The notes beneath the pieces were generated by a model. The model saw nothing but the letters and a program-made list of their open reading frames with translations, ran no database searches and was not told the origin of the DNA. 61,973 nucleotides of DNA, from contig JAQCGX010000017.1 in assembly GCA_027619975.1 (NCBI GenBank), positions 1 to 61,973 of the forward strand, read 5' to 3'. The stretch comes from Nitrospinota bacterium (GTDB taxonomy: Bacteria; Nitrospinota; Nitrospinia; Nitrospinales; VA-1). The first letter of the stretch is position 1; every line of letters starts with the position of its first letter. Below are positions 32,267 to 40,882 of the stretch, piece after piece. The position numbers and the translations under genes were made by a program.

Positions 32267-34114
32267 TTAAAGATGGGAATTGTGCGGTAGCGGCAGGGTC
32301 AGGTATTTGCCGCGTTCGTGGTAGATTATTTTTTTATCTTCCAAATCATGAAGCGCTTGGGCGACAGCCTCCTCCTCAACATTATCAGGCGCGGATTTCT
32401 CCTTCACATGCGCCTGTATTTTTTCAAGGGACATGGGCTTCTCATTGCAATAAGACAGTATCCACGCCGGAATTCCCTCAAAACGCGTTTTGGTGGATTC
32501 GTTCACCGACCGGCCATCGTACACAGTCACAAAATCCAGCGATTTGGTAAAAAACAGAAACGGAACTTGCTCCGATTCATGGCGGCTCCGCCACTCCGCG
32601 ACGGTTTCCTTCAATTTTTGACTCATTTGCGGGCTGACCTGATTTTCCGCTTCAAACTCGAAATCGTAAGCGATTTTCATCAGGTCCATTTTATTGGCAT
32701 CGTATACATACGGATAAGCTTCGCTGGGGCCTTTAATCGTAACGCCGTAATCACCAGGGCGGGTAAAATACGGACTGAACCGCTCCAGCCAGAGGTCGCC
32801 GACGCCAATCGGCGGTTGCAGATGCGTCAACGATTGGAGGATGTCGATCTGGCCCTGGTAATCGGCATCGATCTCGCCGGGAAACCCGGTCAGAATGTTC
32901 CAGGTCACATCGACGCCGTAATACAGCGCCCACTTCAGGAAAAAAATGTTCTGCATCGGGCGCACGCCCTTGTCCATGTCGTTTAACTGATTGGCGCTGA
33001 AGCTTTCAATTCCCGGCTGGATCACGTTGACGCCGCCCAGGGCCAGGGTTTTGATCTGCTGTTTGTTCAGGTTGCTCTTCACCTCAATAAAAAACTGCAG
33101 GTCGTAATTTTCTTTGGCAAATTCCTGGAACACTCCGTCGATATAGCTCAACTCCAGAATATTGTCCACCAGCCGAAACCGAAAGGTATCATAACGTTTG
33201 GATAGCTCCGAGATGTCCGCATGGACTTGCTCAATGCTCCTGGCTCTGAATTTCATGGTGGAGGCATTCAGTCCGCAAAAAGTACAGTGATGCTTCTCAC
33301 CCCACCAGCAACCCCGGGCCGTTTCGTAAAGGATGATGGGGTTTTCCAGCAGAGGGGATGCGGGATCGATGCTTCGCAATTGCTCGAAGTAGTCTTCATA
33401 ATCCGGCGGACCGTATTCTTCAAAGCCCTTAAACATTTCGGTGCTCTCACGGTAATGCACTTCTCCATCCCGGCGATACACGACACCGGCGGGAATCTCG
33501 CCGCCGTTTTGCATGGCTTGCATCAATTGCGGCAAAACCGGCTCCGCTTCGCCCTGCACCACATAATCGATCCAATCAAAAGCGCGAAAATATTCCAGCC
33601 CCATCTCGGAATCGAAATTCGAGCCACCGAACAAAATTTTAATATCAGGATATTTTTCTTTGATCCCTTTGGCCAACGTCACACTGGCCAGGTTCTGATT
33701 GAAGGTGGACGTGAACCCCACGGCGGAATATTGCCCCCAATCCACCGACTCCACTGCCCAGTTTAAAAACTCCGGGACCATTTTTTCTTTCACGTCCAAC
33801 AAAAATTGCGCGGGCCGGTCGATGGATTGACAGACATCCTGAACATACCCGCCAAAAGTTTCCATATATTCCTGGTTTTTCTCGGAATCCCCGAACAGGG
33901 AGTGAGAAAACAGCCACTCGCCGATCAGCAGTCTTTTTTCGCAAAGTTCGTTGTATACGGGGAGTCCCAGCTGATTGGCGAATTGCAGGTTGAGGTAGAA
34001 ACTGGTGACTTCGTGCCCATGACTCTTGAGCAGGGTGGAAAGCGTCCCCAGTTGAATCGAGGGATAGATATGGAAGCCAAACGGCATGTTTACTAAAGCG
34101 GTTCGAAACGGCAT
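32267..34114 (-). CDS. Cobalamin-binding radical SAM, RiPP-maturase type
   Basis: A 615-residue B12-dependent radical SAM enzyme. Residues 1-200 form a cobalamin-binding domain, and the radical SAM core starts at about 260. The cluster motif is Cys269-x7-Cys277-x2-Cys280 (CWWGEKHHCTFCGLN), the wide spacing typical of the RiPP-maturation C-methyltransferase family (TIGR03975), rather than CxxxCxxC. A winged-helix-like C-terminal region covers about 540-605. Members usually methylate ribosomal peptides, but I find no precursor gene nearby. It is divergent from the 651-residue unknown gene. Confidence 0.88.
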   Translation of the reverse strand: MPFRTALVNMPFGFHIYPSIQLGTLSTLLKSHGHEVTSFYLNLQFANQLGLPVYNELCEKRLLIGEWLFSHSLFGDSEKNQEYMETFGGYVQDVCQSIDRPAQFLLDVKEKMVPEFLNWAVESVDWGQYSAVGFTSTFNQNLASVTLAKGIKEKYPDIKILFGGSNFDSEMGLEYFRAFDWIDYVVQGEAEPVLPQLMQAMQNGGEIPAGVVYRRDGEVHYRESTEMFKGFEEYGPPDYEDYFEQLRSIDPASPLLENPIILYETARGCWWGEKHHCTFCGLNASTMKFRARSIEQVHADISELSKRYDTFRFRLVDNILELSYIDGVFQEFAKENYDLQFFIEVKSNLNKQQIKTLALGGVNVIQPGIESFSANQLNDMDKGVRPMQNIFFLKWALYYGVDVTWNILTGFPGEIDADYQGQIDILQSLTHLQPPIGVGDLWLERFSPYFTRPGDYGVTIKGPSEAYPYVYDANKMDLMKIAYDFEFEAENQVSPQMSQKLKETVAEWRSRHESEQVPFLFFTKSLDFVTVYDGRSVNESTKTRFEGIPAWILSYCNEKPMSLEKIQAHVKEKSAPDNVEEEAVAQALHDLEDKKIIYHERGKYLTLPLPHNSHL

Positions 34115-34244
34115 GCTTGAATTTTAGCAAGTCAGGGAAAACAAATCACAATAAAATGGAGTTTTTAAATTTAATTATCTGCTAAAGGCTTCGCCATGCG
34201 AATATTTCCTGTCATTCAATCAGAAACAACACACAAGGTATCAA

Positions 34245-34274
34245 TTGACAGGCCGGGGAAAGCCTTTCTATAAT
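34245..34274 (+). promoter_or_regulatory. Consensus sigma-70 promoter
   Basis: TTGACA (34245-34250), an 18-nt spacer and TATAAT (34269-34274): both boxes are perfect. The start is expected near 34281, giving a leader of about 35 nt to the ATG at 34316. Confidence 0.85.
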
Positions 34275-34315
34275 CGGTCCATCCTGAATACTAATCTGCA
34301 CAAGGTCGTCATCAA

Positions 34316-36271
34316 ATGTATGATAAAGAAAAGTTTCTCTCTGCCCTCAAAAGACCGGGTTCTATCCTTTTCCCAATCAATCAGAGCTTCGTGGAAGCTT
34401 TTGAAGATAAATTTCCGCAGTTGAAGAACGTTCAAATCGACGGGGCCACCTACTGGTTTGAAAACGACCAACCGGGCGTCGCCAACACCCGCATTAAAGT
34501 CTATCCCACGGGACACATGGCGTTTTACAACCTGGAAGGAAGACGCTTTTTCACTGCAGACCCAGGCGGAGAACCGCTCAACGAATGCGAATGGGCCACA
34601 GCCGGAGCCTTGGGAGAAACAAGGCTTGTCCATGCCCGCATGCAACTCGACTGCCAACAATGGATCGGCATCAAGCCCAGGGCGAAAACTTTCAGCACCG
34701 TCATCGACATCAAAGGGCAAGACGGATGGGAAACTCTGTCGCTGGACGACCTCCGGAAAAAAGCCGCCGAAGCCTGGCGCGTGCCCTTCTCGGAAGTAAA
34801 GTATTTTTATTCAGATGAAAACATGATCCCCAAGGGCGACGGCAAGTACGACATCCACCTCACCAAGGACGGCCTTTATGCCTTAAACGACGGCGCATTC
34901 GACAAAACCCTGTTCATCAGTTTCATGTTCACAGTCAATTGGGCCAGGCTGGATCTCATCCCTGTGGTCGAATTATTTCAGTCAACCCTGCCGGGCAGTG
35001 GCGGGGCGACGTTTGAACTCATTTGGGGGCTTTATGAAGACCAGTCCCGCGAGCAGGATTTAGGACCGTTGCGTTACCGGGGGCTTCCCACCTACCCTTC
35101 CAAGGAAGCGTTCAATATTTTTTCCGCATTTTTCATGCCCGAAGGCCCCGAGGGCAAGGACATCATGAAGGTGTTCACCGACCCCGACCGCTCGCACCAG
35201 ATCACCTGGACACCCAAAGCCAATCCGCCCTGGCGCTATTTCAGCCAAAGCCATAAACTCACGTTAACGGTTCAGGATAAATTTTTATACAAGGTGACGG
35301 TACATAACGATCCGTTAGCCGTTCCTTTTGTCAATTGTTTCCGGGGCGCCAAACCTTCCTGCCAGCGCGAACTGCAAGTGACCCATAATTCATTCATATT
35401 GGTTGAGGGGGAACTGGGCCGGGAAATTCCGTTCGAGCCGCTATGGGGAATCCTTCCGCAAACGGAACCCTCTAAACCCCCGACTAAATTTCCCTTTGGC
35501 TGGAAGTGGTTTTTTAATAACTTCCCACCAACCGTAGACCCGGTCAAAGTCCTGTACACGGTGCCCTTTTACCCCGAGGGAGCCACGGCGATCGACGAAG
35601 CCGCTCTCCAACCGATGGTTCTCGACCAGATGTTTTATTATCTGGAAATGTCGCCGGCGATGCCGTCGAAACTGGAAAAAATCGACAAGGTACTGATTCA
35701 CACTTTCGATACCGTACTCGCCGGTTGCATCGATTGCACCCGCGACCGGCAATACACCGTGCTGTTCAGCGACTCGGAATTCAGCCAGAAAAACGCCTGC
35801 CTGCTGTGGAACTACGCGGCCTCCCGCAATCAACTGCACAACCTGAGCAAGGTGTCTTTTCTGCCGGAACGGGAACACGTGATCGATGTCTATAAGGAAA
35901 AATACGGCCTGATATTCAAGTGGATTCCCTTCATGTATTTTCAAGACCGCGAGGCCTGCCAAAGCATGCTGCAAAGTGCGGTCGAGGCGCTGCAGCCTGA
36001 AGGCATCCTGTTTCTGGTCGGCCCCAAGCCCATTCAAGGACTGTTCGACCACTACGGAATGGAATGTTTATACAACGACCCGGTCATGAACATGCCCTTT
36101 TATCGTCAGCATTTGAAGATGTGCCCGGAGAACCAGGTGAACCCGGACTTGACGGTCTTCCTGCTTGAGAAAAAACAGATGCAACTTGAGGAAGAGACGC
36201 CCCCTCCCCCACCGGTGGAAACAAAAGAGGGCCTGCCACAACCCAATTTGCGCGGCTTTCGGCGGAATTAA
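34316..36271 (+). CDS. Unrecognised 651-residue protein
   Basis: A long soluble protein I do not recognise. The N-terminal 380 residues are beta-rich with many Trp, Tyr and Phe. Residues about 460-620 resemble the late half of a SAM-dependent methyltransferase fold (ALQPEGILFLVGP, then a C-terminal strand pattern). The tail is proline-rich (PPPPPV) and basic. It starts at ATG with only a weak ribosome site but has a consensus promoter. It is divergent from the RiPP-type radical SAM gene across 201 bp, which hints at a shared pathway. No signal peptide is present. Confidence 0.8.
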   Translation: MYDKEKFLSALKRPGSILFPINQSFVEAFEDKFPQLKNVQIDGATYWFENDQPGVANTRIKVYPTGHMAFYNLEGRRFFTADPGGEPLNECEWATAGALGETRLVHARMQLDCQQWIGIKPRAKTFSTVIDIKGQDGWETLSLDDLRKKAAEAWRVPFSEVKYFYSDENMIPKGDGKYDIHLTKDGLYALNDGAFDKTLFISFMFTVNWARLDLIPVVELFQSTLPGSGGATFELIWGLYEDQSREQDLGPLRYRGLPTYPSKEAFNIFSAFFMPEGPEGKDIMKVFTDPDRSHQITWTPKANPPWRYFSQSHKLTLTVQDKFLYKVTVHNDPLAVPFVNCFRGAKPSCQRELQVTHNSFILVEGELGREIPFEPLWGILPQTEPSKPPTKFPFGWKWFFNNFPPTVDPVKVLYTVPFYPEGATAIDEAALQPMVLDQMFYYLEMSPAMPSKLEKIDKVLIHTFDTVLAGCIDCTRDRQYTVLFSDSEFSQKNACLLWNYAASRNQLHNLSKVSFLPEREHVIDVYKEKYGLIFKWIPFMYFQDREACQSMLQSAVEALQPEGILFLVGPKPIQGLFDHYGMECLYNDPVMNMPFYRQHLKMCPENQVNPDLTVFLLEKKQMQLEEETPPPPPVETKEGLPQPNLRGFRRN

Positions 36272-36315
36272 GTTCTAATAATTTTAAACTCGTTTTAGGG
36301 AATTTGTAATTTTCC

Positions 36316-36344
36316 TTGACTTATGGACCAATCGGTCCCATAAT
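36316..36344 (+). promoter_or_regulatory. Self-regulated TetR promoter with operator in spacer
   Basis: TTGACT (36316-36321), a 17-nt spacer and CATAAT (36339-36344) form a strong promoter. The spacer is an inverted repeat GGACC-AATC-GGTCC (36325-36338), close in layout to the NemR box (GACC-N4-GGTC), so the regulator probably binds here. Transcription should start near 36351, only 3 nt before the ATG, so the mRNA is likely leaderless. Confidence 0.72.
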
Positions 36345-36353
36345 AAACCCATC

Positions 36354-36941
36354 ATGAATATCGGACGCCCCAGAGAATTTGATTCGGACCAGGCGCTTCA
36401 GGCCGCCATGCAGGTGTTCTGGAGCAAGGGCTACGAGGCCACTTCCTTAGCCGACCTCATCACTGCGATGAATATTTCCAAGAGCAGTTTTTATCAAACC
36501 TTCGAAAACAAGCATCAGCTTTTCCAGAACTGCATTAATTATTATCAGGATCGTTTCATTAGTGATTTGATCGACTCTCTTAAAAAAGCCAAAACGGGCC
36601 GCACCTTCATTGAAGATACCTTTATGTCGATGGCGGAAAAAGCCAGGCCTAAAAGCGACCGCCGGGGATGCCTGATATTAAACTGCGTCAGTGAGTTTGC
36701 GCAAAAAGATCCGGTCATCTCCAAAATAATCACAAAAAGCATCCAACAAATGACCGATGTGTTTTTGTCAGCTGTGAAACGCGCTCAGCAAGAAGGGGGC
36801 ATACCAGCCAATAAAAAACCGCTTCCTCTGGCCCGCTATTTATTGAGCAGTATGAACGGTCTGACAACGATGATTAAAGCCGGTGCGGGCACAACCGAAA
36901 TTAAAGAAGTGACCCAGGTTGTCCTGGCGGCCCTGGATTAA
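36354..36941 (+). CDS. TetR/AcrR-family repressor
   Basis: A 195-residue repressor. The N-terminal helix-turn-helix (about 15-60) has the family pattern (GYEATSLADLITAMNISKSSFYQTFENKHQLF). The ligand domain carries a conserved Cys in RGCLILN (about 103-105), as in the NemR/RutR-like branch where Cys senses electrophiles. It leads a unit with a tautomerase, a dienelactone hydrolase and a nitroreductase, so a role in electrophile or quinone/aromatic response is a reasonable inference. It appears to start without a leader. Confidence 0.92.
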   Translation: MNIGRPREFDSDQALQAAMQVFWSKGYEATSLADLITAMNISKSSFYQTFENKHQLFQNCINYYQDRFISDLIDSLKKAKTGRTFIEDTFMSMAEKARPKSDRRGCLILNCVSEFAQKDPVISKIITKSIQQMTDVFLSAVKRAQQEGGIPANKKPLPLARYLLSSMNGLTTMIKAGAGTTEIKEVTQVVLAALD

Positions 36942-37011
36942 AATTTTATTCCTGATTTTGAACTGGTTGGTTCAAATTCATCAATGCTCTCAACTGAAAG
37001 GAGATAAAGTC

Positions 37012-37233
37012 ATGCCTCTCGCTCAAATTAAAGGAATCAGTGGATTATTAAGCCTTGAGCAAAAGCAGGAAATTATCAAGAAAGTCACTGATGCCATCGT
37101 ATCTGTGGCGGGCGAAGGCCTGCGTCCCATCACCTGGGTCATCCTTGAAGATGTCAATTCTGGCGAATGGGGCGTCGGCGGAACCCCGGTGACCACCCGA
37201 GGGGTGCAGGAATTGGCCAAAATGAAAAAATAG
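37012..37233 (+). CDS. 4-oxalocrotonate tautomerase-family protein
   Basis: A 73-residue tautomerase-fold protein. The catalytic Pro2 follows the initiator Met (MPLAQIKG), as required since the free amino group of Pro does the chemistry. The rest matches the family (LLSLEQKQEIIKKVTDAIV...). I chose the ATG at 37012, with AAAGGAG upstream; a longer reading to 36919 would bury the Pro. Usual 4-OT length is about 62-80. It follows the TetR gene by 70 nt. Its last codons overlap the SDR remnant in another frame. Confidence 0.9.
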   Translation: MPLAQIKGISGLLSLEQKQEIIKKVTDAIVSVAGEGLRPITWVILEDVNSGEWGVGGTPVTTRGVQELAKMKK

Positions 37234-37300
37234 CCCTGGTAACGGACGCCAACAGAGGAATTGGCCGCGCCCTTGTCACCACTGGCGACTGCGGGGAAAT
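37229..37300 (+). pseudogene. Remnant of a short-chain dehydrogenase N-terminus
   Basis: Read in frame from 37225-37227 (Lys-Ile...), this stretch encodes KIALVTDANRGIGRALV, the first strand and Gly-rich loop of an SDR Rossmann fold (normally VTGANRGIGRA, with Gly changed to Asp here). The match ends after about 17-20 residues and nothing of the rest of an SDR remains before the next gene. It overlaps the tautomerase stop codon by a few bases. This looks like the leftover of a deleted SDR gene. Confidence 0.7.
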
Positions 37301-37364
37301 ACTGCCGACTTCAGCTGTCCGACTTTCCGTTTTTATTATTTTTTCCTTAATTGAATCTATTCAT

Positions 37365-37369
37365 GGAGG
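37365..37369 (+). promoter_or_regulatory. Shine-Dalgarno that sets the dienelactone hydrolase start
   Basis: GGAGG lies 5 nt before GTG 37375, which gives a clean signal peptide, whereas ATG 37363 overlaps it. Confidence 0.7.
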
Positions 37370-37374
37370 CTATC

Positions 37375-38166
37375 GTGAAAAAACTGCTCGTTCTGTTCCT
37401 GGTTTTTGGCATCACCTCGATTGCAAATGCAGGAGTTCACACTCAAATTATCCAGTACGAATCCGGCGGAACCCAGTTGACGGGGTTTCTGGCCTATGAC
37501 GACAGCATCAAAGGCAAGCGCCCCGGTATTCTCGTCGTCCACGAATGGTGGGGACACAATAAACACGCCCGGCAACGGGCGCAAATGCTGGCGCGGCTGG
37601 GTTACACCGCCTTCGCGCTCGACATGTACGGCGAAGGCAAGCTGGCGGATCATCCGGAAAAAGCCGGCGAGTTCATGACTGCGGCGTTCACCAACTGGGA
37701 AGCCTCGCAAGCCAAATTCAGGGAAGCCAAAAAGTTTCTGCAGGCGCATGAGACTGTCGATGCCGAGCAAATAGGAGCCATCGGGTTCTGCTTCGGTGGA
37801 GCCGTCTCGATACGCATGGCGCGCGGTGGTGAGGATCTCAAAGGCATCGTCGCTTTTCACAGCGCCCTGCCCGACCAACCCAAAATGGAAAAGAATAAAG
37901 TGACCGCCGCCATTCTGGTGATCAACGGAGCCGAAGATGCTTTTCTGAAATCCGACACCGTAGCGTCTTTCACTAAAGAAATGGTCGAGGCCAATGTCGA
38001 TTTCACCTACAAGAGCTTAAAAGGGGTTCGGCACAGTTACACCAACCCCCAGGCCGATGAATTCAGCCAAAAGTTCAATCTGCCCGCTTTGAAGTATGAC
38101 CAGGCGGCGGACAAACAATCATGGAAAATGATGGACCAGTTTTTTAAACGTGTGTTTGGAAAATGA
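37375..38166 (+). CDS. Exported dienelactone hydrolase
   Basis: A 263-residue alpha/beta-hydrolase of the dienelactone hydrolase family with a Sec signal peptide (KKLLVLFLVFGITSIANA), so it acts outside the cytosol. The Cys nucleophile is in GFCFGG, the acid in NGAEDAF and the His in GVRHSYTNP. The oxyanion segment is VVHEWWG. I chose the GTG at 37375 (GGAGG 5 nt upstream). Family members open cyclic enol-lactones of aromatic breakdown; exported forms are widespread and of unclear substrate. It follows the tautomerase gene. Confidence 0.9.
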   Translation: MKKLLVLFLVFGITSIANAGVHTQIIQYESGGTQLTGFLAYDDSIKGKRPGILVVHEWWGHNKHARQRAQMLARLGYTAFALDMYGEGKLADHPEKAGEFMTAAFTNWEASQAKFREAKKFLQAHETVDAEQIGAIGFCFGGAVSIRMARGGEDLKGIVAFHSALPDQPKMEKNKVTAAILVINGAEDAFLKSDTVASFTKEMVEANVDFTYKSLKGVRHSYTNPQADEFSQKFNLPALKYDQAADKQSWKMMDQFFKRVFGK

Positions 38167-38185
38167 GAGGAAACCACAGAGGAAA

Positions 38186-38289
38186 GTTTTCACCGCAAAG
38201 ACGCAGAGGACGCAAAGAAAACTAAAACCATTAGACAGGATTAACAGGATGAAAAACAAACTCCCCCTTTCATAAAGGGGAGGGTGGCT
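38186..38289. repeat. Mosaic of common intergenic repeats
   Basis: Between the hydrolase and nitroreductase genes lie three word types known from dispersed repeats in many bacteria: CACCGCAAAGACGCAGAGG (about 38190-38208), the AGACAGGATTAACAGGATG word (about 38233-38251), and a copy of the CCCCCTTT...AAAGGGG repeat (38262-38281). None codes. Confidence 0.6.
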
Positions 38290-38365
38290 AATGCCAGCAA
38301 CGAATACCGATACGGAAAAAACAAAATTAACCAAGCAATCCGCTAACCTATTTGGAAGGACTTCT

Positions 38366-38971
38366 ATGGACACCTTTGACGCTATTTACAAGCGCCGCGC
38401 CATCAAACAATACGATCCAAAGCACCAACTATCCAAAGAGGAAGAAACCAAACTTCTGGAAGCCGCCATTCAAGCGCCGACCAGTTTCAACATCCAGCAC
38501 TGGCGGTTCGTGATACTGCGCGATGCGGAACTCAGGCAGAAAATCCGCAAGGAGTTTGGCAACGATCAGGCGCAGATGACCGACGCTTCGCTACTCATCC
38601 TGATGACGGCGGATACCAAAGCCTGGCAGAAGAACCCCGAACGCTATTGGCAGAATGCTCCCAAAGAAATCAACGACCTTCTGGTCAACTGGATGAAACC
38701 CTTCCATGAAGGCAGGGAATGGTTACAGCGCGACGAAGCCCAGCGCTCGATCGGCATGGCCATGCAGACTTTGATGCTGGCCGCCAAGTCGATGGGTTAC
38801 GATTCCTGCCCGATGATCGGCTTCGACATCGAAAAAGTTGCAGCACTCATCAACCTGCCCGACGATCATGTGATGGGCGCGATGGTCGCCATCGGCAAGG
38901 GAACCAAAGCCCCGTGGCCCAAGCCCGGCCAGTTACCGCTCAGCGAGGTGGTGGTAGAGAATAGGTTTTAA
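38366..38971 (+). CDS. Nitroreductase-family flavoprotein
   Basis: A 201-residue FMN-dependent NAD(P)H oxidoreductase. The N-terminal RRAIKQYDP (FMN phosphate contact), the PTSFNIQHWRF segment and the SIGMAMQTLMLAAKSMGYDSCPM helix are the family hallmarks. I chose the ATG at 38366, which has GGAAGGA upstream; a longer reading from 38291 begins in repeat sequence. Such enzymes reduce quinones and nitro compounds, which fits the electrophile theme of the TetR locus. Confidence 0.92.
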   Translation: MDTFDAIYKRRAIKQYDPKHQLSKEEETKLLEAAIQAPTSFNIQHWRFVILRDAELRQKIRKEFGNDQAQMTDASLLILMTADTKAWQKNPERYWQNAPKEINDLLVNWMKPFHEGREWLQRDEAQRSIGMAMQTLMLAAKSMGYDSCPMIGFDIEKVAALINLPDDHVMGAMVAIGKGTKAPWPKPGQLPLSEVVVENRF

Positions 38972-38987
38972 AAGGGGGGAATTTTGC

Positions 38988-39020
38988 TCCCCCTTCTGTG
39001 AAGGGGGCTGGGGGGATTTT
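38988..39020. repeat. Copy of the CCCCCTT...GGGGG repeat
   Basis: CTCCCCCTTCTGTGAAGGGGG followed by CTGGGGGGATTTT belongs to the same family as 38262-38281 and the inverted pair at 53089-53202. Confidence 0.65.
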
Positions 39021-39061
39021 CATCCTGCCAAGCCTTACAAATCCCCTCACATAGGGAGAAA

Positions 39062-40882
39062 TCACATCATCACTCCGGAGGCGAGTTTCCGACTGATGGT
39101 AGGATCGTTTTTGACGTAGAGTTGCGGCAGGTCGTTGGTGCCGAAATGGGTGATGTACAGGAACACATGCTCGCGGGCGTTGATTCGCATCGCCCAGGGA
39201 TCGAAATCGTTTTTGTAAAAATCCTCGTAGCGGGCCATGGCTTCTTCCGTGGTCTGGCCGGATTCCGGCGTGTAGTAAAAATCCAGCGCCAGGTCGTGCT
39301 CGGGGTTGGAATGCACCTTGATGCCAAATGTTTCGGTTTCATGCATGACCGGCGCGTTGTTGTAGAGCACGAAAAAGTACATCTCGACAGATGGAATCTT
39401 GTCCTGATGCTGGAGCAGAAACTGCCGCGTGTCCTCCGCTTCTTCCGGCGTTTCGCTGGGGAAGCCGTAAAAACCCATAACGTGGCTCCAGATACCGACG
39501 CGCTTGGCTTCGGTCAGGTTCTTGATCGCCACTTTGATATTCGTGTCTTTTTTGACCAGCCGTATAATGCGCTCGTTCGCCGATTCCAGCCCGAAATAAA
39601 GGGATCGGCATCCGGCTTTGGCCGCCATGTCCCACATTTCCGGTTCCAGCAAACTCGCTTCAAAGCGGATCAACGTCGTCCAGTAAATATCAAGCCCCGC
39701 CTCGATCATCATCGGCGGCAGTTTGACGAACAGCGCCGGCGGGAACGATTCATCGGTGAACATAAAATGCCTGGCGTTGTATTTTTCCTTCAACTGCTTC
39801 AATTCATCGACGATCTGGTCGGCATGTTTGGCGCGAAATTGATCGATGTAACCCGCACCGTGATCGCAGAAGGTGCATTTGCCCCAGTAACAGCCGCGCG
39901 TTCCCAGATATGGCACCAGTTTTTCCGGCGAAAAATATTTCTCCCAGGGGATGCCGTCAAAATCAGGAATGGGCAGTTCATTCACCCGCTCCTGATACAA
40001 TTCATTGACCCGGACCAAACCGGACTCGTCTTTATAGACTAAATTGGGTACTTCAGAAATCTTGCGCTTACCGTCCAGCGCTTCCACCAGCCAAACTAAA
40101 GCATGCTCGCCTTCATAGGTGATCATGGAATCGAACGCGTTGCCCCAGAATTTATCCTGTTTGGGCAATTCGTTTTTGAGCCTCGTGATGACGTTGCCGC
40201 CGACGGTGACATGAATGTGGGGATATTTTTCCTTAATCAGGGTGCCGAAGGTGATGCCGGACATGAGCTGAACCGGCGTGCCGATAGAGATGCCGATGAT
40301 GTCCGGCTTTTCATCCTCTATGTGTTTGAAGACCAGTTGACGGCAGACATCGGCGTACACGTTGACCTTATCATCATGCGGAGCTTTGAGGAGGTCTTCT
40401 GATACCCAGGGCCGATACACGTTGAGGTTGCTTTCCACCGGGTAAAAATTGACGCTGGCGGGGAAATACGAAACCGAGATATATTCCATCACTTCCCGGA
40501 AGGCGTTCAAGGCCCATTCGGCCTTGTCCACTTCATAAAATTCCTCAGACCGCATGATGACTTTCGCCCGCTCCACCTTGCGGATGTGGTGGTCCAGGTC
40601 GAGCTTGGTATAGTATTTCATCATCTCCAGGACTTCTAAATCTTCCTGGCTGGCGGTGCCATCCCATTGCTGTACTTTTAGTTCTTTTTTCCGCTGGTTG
40701 ATCCGGTCGCGGGTGAATTCCAGGTATTCGCGGGTGAAGAAATGGTCGTACATTTCGACATTGATATCTTTCTGCACCACCTCAATGCCGTTCTGCCTGA
40801 GCACCGCCGTCAGGCTCGGGAGAGCCAGGTACGGAGCCGTGGGCACCCATTCGGGCGGAAAAAGCAACATGACCTTCTTCAT
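39062..40882 (-). CDS. B12-binding radical SAM protein
   Basis: A 606-residue radical SAM enzyme with a cobalamin-binding N-terminal domain. A typical opening (KKVMLLFPPEW), an unusual helical insertion (about 55-135), then a B12-like part (PDIIGISIGTPVQLM; HVTVGGNVITRL) precede the radical core. The cluster motif is CYWGKCTFC (CxxxCxxC). The C-terminal 60 residues differ from well-known subfamilies. The product is unknown; enzymes of this class methylate lipids, peptides or secondary metabolites. It is a single-gene unit convergent with the nitroreductase gene. Confidence 0.88.
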   Translation of the reverse strand: MKKVMLLFPPEWVPTAPYLALPSLTAVLRQNGIEVVQKDINVEMYDHFFTREYLEFTRDRINQRKKELKVQQWDGTASQEDLEVLEMMKYYTKLDLDHHIRKVERAKVIMRSEEFYEVDKAEWALNAFREVMEYISVSYFPASVNFYPVESNLNVYRPWVSEDLLKAPHDDKVNVYADVCRQLVFKHIEDEKPDIIGISIGTPVQLMSGITFGTLIKEKYPHIHVTVGGNVITRLKNELPKQDKFWGNAFDSMITYEGEHALVWLVEALDGKRKISEVPNLVYKDESGLVRVNELYQERVNELPIPDFDGIPWEKYFSPEKLVPYLGTRGCYWGKCTFCDHGAGYIDQFRAKHADQIVDELKQLKEKYNARHFMFTDESFPPALFVKLPPMMIEAGLDIYWTTLIRFEASLLEPEMWDMAAKAGCRSLYFGLESANERIIRLVKKDTNIKVAIKNLTEAKRVGIWSHVMGFYGFPSETPEEAEDTRQFLLQHQDKIPSVEMYFFVLYNNAPVMHETETFGIKVHSNPEHDLALDFYYTPESGQTTEEAMARYEDFYKNDFDPWAMRINAREHVFLYITHFGTNDLPQLYVKNDPTISRKLASGVMM

